This document shows positions 62,415 to 64,000 of a stretch of DNA of 64,000 nt, piece after piece (position 1 is the first letter of the stretch; every line of letters begins with the position of its first letter). The notes beneath the pieces are model-generated. The model ran no database searches and was not told the origin of the DNA. It worked only from the letters and a program-made list of their open reading frames with translations. The translations under genes were made by a program, and so were the position numbers. Origin of the DNA: Daphnia carinata (taxonomy: Eukaryota; Arthropoda; Branchiopoda; Diplostraca; Daphniidae); assembly GCF_022539665.2 (NCBI RefSeq), contig NC_081333.1, positions 2,976,001 through 3,040,000 on the forward strand, read 5' to 3'.

Positions 62415-63674
62415 TTACTTACACATACGATCAGATTTCATTTTGCTGCGCCTATCTAATAGGGCTTCGTGTAGGTATCCTTCGGCCTTTGCAGATTTGA
62501 GAACTTCGCGACTCTCTGTATTAATCCGCATTTTCTTATCTTGAAATTTTTGAAACTGCTTCCTAAAAACAAAAAACAACAGTTCGTTATTAGCAAAATA
62601 GCTTGTACTAGCAGTGAAGTGTAATGGAAGATGTGGATAGACACTAACACGTAGTTTATCTCAATTTGCTCAACACTGCCCTTCTCCTCAATAGGTCCTT
62701 TATTCTTTTTCTTGCTTTCAATATCTGCTTCCAGGTTTTTATTACACCGCAACTATATGATAAAATCAGTGTAAGTTTTTCTTAATTTTTTTTTTTTTTA
62801 AATATACATTTTTCCTACTTTCAGTATTTCATCCGGTCCGGCAGTGATACTCTGGGCGTAAAAACTGTCATCTTCCGGGGAAACGGAAACGAATTTGCTG
62901 TTAGCAGCTTGTAAAGCTAGTTTTCCATCCTAATGCAGTAAGTTTATTACATATGTTTGATTTTTAAATGAAACAGGTTACACTTACTTGAAAAACAGGT
63001 TCAAACTGTTCTAGAGCACTTACAGCATCTGATCGACCAACAACTATGCCATTCTTGTCAATACCAAGGTACTTTCCATATCCAGATTTAAGCGTGATTT
63101 TGGTTTCACCAACTGGGAAAGCTGTAAAAATCTCTTCGGGTGCAGGTGGATCTCCTTAAAAACCATGTGAATCAATTCAACTGTCTACTTAGATATTCCT
63201 GTAAATGTATTCCATGTGAAATGCTATGGCAAGTCCCTACCTTCATCATGTGGTGGTCCTAATACAAACAAACCATTGTCCAGTGCTTTGATATAACATC
63301 GCTCGCCAAACTCGATTGCTAAAGCTCCTGATATTTGTGAAAAATTTTGCACAGCCCACCATCCACCTTTACATAATTTAAAATTGTAAATCCCACTGGA
63401 AATAAGACTTTTTTATCAAATTGTTACCATGCTTTATCATATCTTCTTTGTCTGATGCTGCTACAGCTTCCTCATGGGTGCGTTTCTTAGACTTATGTTT
63501 CTTGATTGGCCTTAAAATTATAAGGAAAAAATTAATTAATTTAAGAATACACATACATTTCAGCAAATTAATAACTATCTATTGATTAAAAGACAAAACT
63601 GAAATTTTTTACTTGAGATCCTTCTGCCCCTTCAATTTGAGTCTTCCTGTTCGAATTGCAGAATACTCCGCCAT
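62415..63674 (-). CDS. FRG1: FRG1
   Basis: FSHD region gene 1 protein, an actin-bundling, nucleolar/Cajal-body protein tied to pre-mRNA processing. Exons: 63613-63674, 63428-63510, 63241-63366, 62988-63154, 62819-62929, 62649-62752, 62415-62562; 266 aa (human 258). N-terminal lysine clusters (KKHKSKKRTHEE) serve as a localisation signal. A fascin-like beta-trefoil follows (GYGKYLGIDKNGIVVGRSDA, EQFEPVFQDGKLAL), then EQIEINYVKQFQKFQDKKM and HEALLDRRSKMKSDRMCK, all FRG1 hallmarks. Convergent with DCUN1D; the stop codons are about 300 bp apart. Confidence 0.96.
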
Positions 63675-64000
63675 AACGACAAATAATACTAAAAGAAAAT
63701 CAACAACTGATCGAATCAGAACGAGATACTATATGAATACTAATAAAATAAATTGGTTTTGCTTTCTCGTTCAGTACAAATAGCTTGAAATAAGAGTAAA
63801 ATGTCCAACAACACTGTTGTGATTCTCTATGCAGAGTTGCCAAAGGGTTGCTTGATAAACTGCAATTTAACCTTTAAACCTGTTTAAAAAGTTAATTAGT
63901 TAAACTTGTATCATAAAAGTGTGAATCACGAATCAAATTGCTTATTCATCGTGAAGCACAAAAAAGTATTATTAATTTATTGTTTTATTATAACAGTTGA
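63675..64000. promoter_or_regulatory. FRG1 upstream region to window end
   Basis: Presumed FRG1 5' UTR and promoter. No other coding signal was seen before the window ends. Confidence 0.4.

Overview
The window is animal nuclear DNA. Protein genes are split by canonical GT-AG introns, many only 57-90 bp long, they lie on both strands at high density, and every recognisable product is metazoan. Short introns, close gene spacing, paired small galectins and an IRE1-like orphan kinase suggest an arthropod, most likely a small crustacean of the Daphnia type. That taxonomic step is inference; no database was searched.

Layout. 1-5.4 kb: the 3' part of URB1 (ribosome biogenesis), then mitochondrial ATP synthase OSCP and clathrin-adaptor AP2S1 as a divergent pair sharing a promoter of about 180 bp. 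5.4-14.7 kb: a gene-poor stretch with two three-exon genes I do not recognise (6.6-8.4 kb and 11.1-11.7 kb), a few weak candidate exons, and the upstream region of the next gene. 14.7-27.8 kb: one 22-exon gene for the Cdc42-effector kinase MRCK/Genghis Khan. Its introns are packed with homopolymer and microsatellite runs. 29.2-34.8 kb: repeats dominated by a near-perfect inverted repeat (two arms of about 1.78 kb around a 0.94-kb spacer). Smaller foldback units are nested in the arms and tRNA-like SINE pieces lie in the spacer.

35.4-45.1 kb: MSH6 (minus; one-base frameshift in its PWWP domain) divergent from PPP5C (plus), which converges on SEL1L/HRD3 (minus). 45.7-49.5 kb: two tandem single-domain galectins, a tRNA-Ala(CGC)-like gene, and a small kinase-like protein whose catalytic Asp is replaced by Ser. 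51.5-58.5 kb: P4-ATPase flippase ATP8A. 59.1-63.7 kb: neutral sphingomyelinase SMPD2 divergent from DCUN1D4/5 over a promoter with two perfect DRE palindromes, then FRG1 convergent with DCUN1D.

The genes do not form one pathway. They are mostly single-copy housekeeping genes (ribosome assembly, respiration, endocytosis, mismatch repair, ER-associated degradation, lipid flipping, neddylation) in divergent or convergent pairs. The parts that look lineage-specific are the orphan genes at 6.6-11.7 kb, the giant palindrome, the galectins and the pseudokinase. Exon borders were read by hand; for each complete gene except MSH6, exon lengths were checked to sum to a multiple of three.
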